Positions 61,206 to 64,000 of a stretch of 64,000 nt of DNA are shown piece after piece. The first letter of the stretch is position 1. Every line of letters begins with the position of its first letter. Below the pieces are notes generated by a model. It worked only from the letters and a program-made list of their open reading frames with translations. It searched no databases and was not told where the DNA came from. The position numbers and the translations under genes are program-made. Origin of the DNA: Carposina sasakii (Eukaryota; Arthropoda; Insecta; Lepidoptera; Carposinidae); contig CP053152.1 in the NCBI GenBank assembly GCA_014607495.2, forward strand, positions 8,556,001-8,620,000, written 5' to 3'.

Positions 61206-62160
61206 ACCATAGCGAAGGTATAAAAGAGGAGCGGCGGCTAAGTATATTTTCATACAAAAATAGTGTGCCGCTGAGCGGGGGTGAAGTATGGGACGAGAGG
61301 AGCATCTTAGGATGCTCCTCTCGTCTGTAGCCCTGCCCATTTACTTAGAAATCACCATGTAGTTACTAGCCAAACTACTTGCTCATTATCAATATGGTTC
61401 AACATTATATTTTTGCTAGTGCAATTACTCATCACTAGGTGGCAATACTATACTACGTTTCAGAAATGAAGTCCCCTGATAAAAGCGCTAGCATCTTTGT
61501 AAAATGCTGTTCCATAATATTTTGTTTAGTTCCAAAAAAGTCGTAGCAGTTCGTTATAAATGGGCTATATTAACTACTCGGCCATACAACAAGTATACTC
61601 TACCACTATTTGTCACAACTGTTTGTCTATTGCACTCTAGATGTCGCGATAATTATTATGTACGTACTGCGTACTTAAATTTTAGAGGAGTAAAGAGACC
61701 TATTGAACACTGAAATAGAAAAATAGAATTGGTTTTTAATGAATATTAACTTACTAGGTTAGACTAAGATAAAATAACATGTTTCATCAATAATATTTCA
61801 CAATTTTGAGAATACATCTTGTGGGAGATAGCATAACTAATATGTAGGATAGTCCACTTGTCAGATTTAAATAGAGAAAATCTAGTCAAAAACAAAAAAG
61901 TGTGAAAAGATACCTCTTTTGGACCTTCCCCTTGTTTTTCCGAGTCACTCACCCAGGAATACAACACTTCATGTTTGGTTCTTTTAAGATAAAGTTAAAA
62001 CTTTATTTCATACACAATTTGATTTCGGAGTATAAGCGTGTGGTTATAGCTACTGCGTTACACTGGCCCTGAAGCTCCGCCCCTATCATGACGTCATGGC
62101 CTAACGATTGCCACACGACTCAGTTCATAGTCCCACCTCCTCTTTTATACCTTCTCCTGA
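61206..62160. mobile_element. MITE copy 3, carrying a 0.5-kb insertion
   Basis: It matches copies 1 and 2 from 'aaggtataaaagaggag' to about 61500 and again from 'atttcggagtataagcgtgt' (62022) to 'cctcctcttttatacc'. About 520 extra bases (61502-62018) lie between. It also has a private perfect palindrome at 61291-61324 ('gacgagaggagcat' and its inverse, 6-base loop). Confidence 0.75.
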
Positions 62161-62387
62161 TGCATATCGACCGCCGTTTGCCACCGGGACCAAGTGCTGT
62201 CGCCTGTCACCGATTGGAGGATGGGAGCTACAAATCGCTGGCTGTAAATTAATAATCACATTAAAATCGTTTTATACAAATTCTTCCAAGCTGAGCAACG
62301 GAATGCTAGTTATTACCTATAATTTATTTTACCCTAAGATTCCACTACAATTTTATGTGCTTACTGAGTCATTATCACTTTAATAAT

Positions 62388-62460
62388 TTCAGCCATAGGA
62401 AGTCCACTGCTGAACATAGGCCTCTCAGGCTCCCCCATCATAGATAGCTACTTCCTACCT
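62388..62460 (+). mobile_element. LINE 3'-end remnant
   Basis: 'agccataggaagtccactgc' followed by 'tgaacataggcctctc' is a very common lepidopteran LINE word. Only a short piece. Confidence 0.5.
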
Positions 62461-64000
62461 ATTATTTGGTTCATTGATTTCTGGATTAAATTTAGATTAT
62501 TTAGCCGACCAATTAAGGAATATTTAATGAAGCATATTAAATTGATAAATTTGTAATATTATTATTTCAGGTAAAATTAACTAATTGTTATCAAGAGTAA
62601 AGAACATACACAGGTAGTTGGAAGTTAAAGGTAATTTATCAAAACAAAAAATGTTGCAGAACAGCAAATATAATATCCTCTCTTTGTTTTAATAAACTGA
62701 TTTCATCCCACGATAATAGAAATTCAAAAACTCATGCATCAATTTAATTATTATTCCGGAAACGTAGATTAATTCAATGTAAAATAACGTGAAAATAACT
62801 AATATTAAGGTAATTAATTAAACATTTCGTTCATGTTTAAATGAAAATAAACCGTGTAGTTCCTAATTCTGGTACCTACGAGTATATCAATAATACCCAC
62901 GCATTAAATATTAGAATACATATAAGTACAGGAAAAAACTATATCCAACCATATGATATTTTAGCGAGGTACCTACCTACGGCATAGAGGCCTAGATCTA
63001 TGACTACGGTAAGATATCGTTGCAGAACAATCTACGTATTTTGTCAAGTACCCTTTTGGCCTCGATTGCTAGAAGCGATGTTAGGTTTTGTAAAACGCTT
63101 TCTAGCGCGGGGTACTTGCAGTGAATGGAGGGAAGCGAAGCCGACAGGATACTGTGTGTATACATTATAGGTTGTATATATTTCCCGCCCGTACGTACCT
63201 ACAGTGAACAGTGCAGCGAGCTTTTAGCGGGACACTCGAACCCGCCGCGCAGCCATTTGCAAATGACGCTGAAAAACTCTCTTGTTAATTGCTAAATTGT
63301 TTCCGACGTATGTAATCAATGCACATGGAATTTTCAACAATGGCATACAACATGTAGGTACCCCATACTTAATAATATTACCTACGCAACCTTCTAATTG
63401 GTAGGTTTATTACTATCTAATTGTCGGATAAAGAGACTAAGTACGTACCTACCTACGGATAGAGGGATGGCCAGGGAGGATTTTTGTACGACTTTATAGG
63501 TAAATACTTTGGATATATTATATTTCCCGTAATCCGAACTAGTATTATAAATGCAAAAATAGGTAAGGTTGTTTTTTTAATTGTTATTTAGTAGTTTAAT
63601 TGTATATATTACTACATAAAAAATCGTCACAAGAATTGCGTGTTCCGCTTTAGCAGGCGGACGGAAGTAAGTTCGAGTACTTAAGTAATTACCCTTATGT
63701 TAAAGTGCCGGTGACGGGCATGAAATTCTCATTTCATCGAGTTTACTGATCGAACTATTCGATAGAGCCAGGGGTACAATTATCCTTAAAGTTAAGTGAC
63801 TACGTAGGTACTTATATTATTATTATTATAATCATTTATTTCATGTAATTCAACACATATTTTGTTATAATATACAGTAAAACCTCTGCCTGTAACTTTG
63901 ATGCAAAACAGTGAATTGGTTTCTGGTGAAAGTTTCAGCATGTTGCTGGTAAAGTTGCAATACCTAAATGTTTTAATTAAGGATGTACCTCATAGATAAT
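62461..64000. other. Intergenic or intronic DNA to the window end
   Basis: Mostly AT-rich. Bases 63100-63260 are richer in GC ('acactcgaacccgccgcgc') without an open frame. A 'ttattattataatcattta' plus 'tttcatgtaattcaacacat' repeat at 63817-63870 recurs at 47412-47470. Confidence 0.5.

Overview
This 64-kb window is nuclear DNA of an insect, almost certainly a moth or butterfly (Lepidoptera). The genes are split by AT-rich introns with GT/AG borders. Their proteins match insect SNX29, kinesin heavy chain and integrin beta-PS. The DNA between and inside the genes is filled with short transposable-element debris typical of lepidopteran genomes: tRNA-derived SINEs, RTE-like 3' ends, foldback MITEs, LINE fragments and a mariner remnant. 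No rRNA genes, functional tRNA genes or CRISPR arrays are seen. Gene names rest on reading the proteins, not on a database search.

Layout. (1) 1-2445: repeat-rich upstream DNA. (2) 2446-8523, plus strand: a complete sorting nexin 29-like gene with a RUN domain, coiled coil and PX domain. The 11 exons join in frame to 643 codons plus stop, and a polyA signal lies near 9192. (3) 9216-12311: nested repeats, including a GC-rich foldback inside a larger TATACAGGG-ended element. (4) 28545 down to about 12.5 kb, minus strand: kinesin-1 heavy chain, with 18 exons resolved (959 codons). The last C-terminal exon or exons are not resolved. Intron 14 holds an in-frame, GC-rich readthrough that could be an alternative end. 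(5) 28.6-37.5 kb: intergenic, with SINE copies, a LINE tail, an internally deleted mariner element and candidate noncoding first exons. (6) 37585-50458, plus strand: integrin beta (the mys/beta-PS orthologue), with 16 coding exons joining in frame to 836 codons plus stop. (7) 51.9-53.7 kb: a frame-broken non-LTR retrotransposon. (8) 53.9-57.6 kb: MITEs, including a hAT-type element with a perfect 8-bp target duplication. (9) 57.88-58.08 kb: a CpG-rich block ending in a strong splice donor, probably the noncoding first exon of a plus-strand gene that continues past the window. The rest to 64 kb looks like its first intron plus repeats.

The three genes are housekeeping or developmental genes with separate jobs: endosomal membrane traffic (SNX29), microtubule transport (Khc) and cell-matrix adhesion (integrin beta). 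Nothing suggests a shared operon-like unit. The least ordinary material is the set of MITE families present in several copies within one window, and a few places where repeats sit directly against splice sites.
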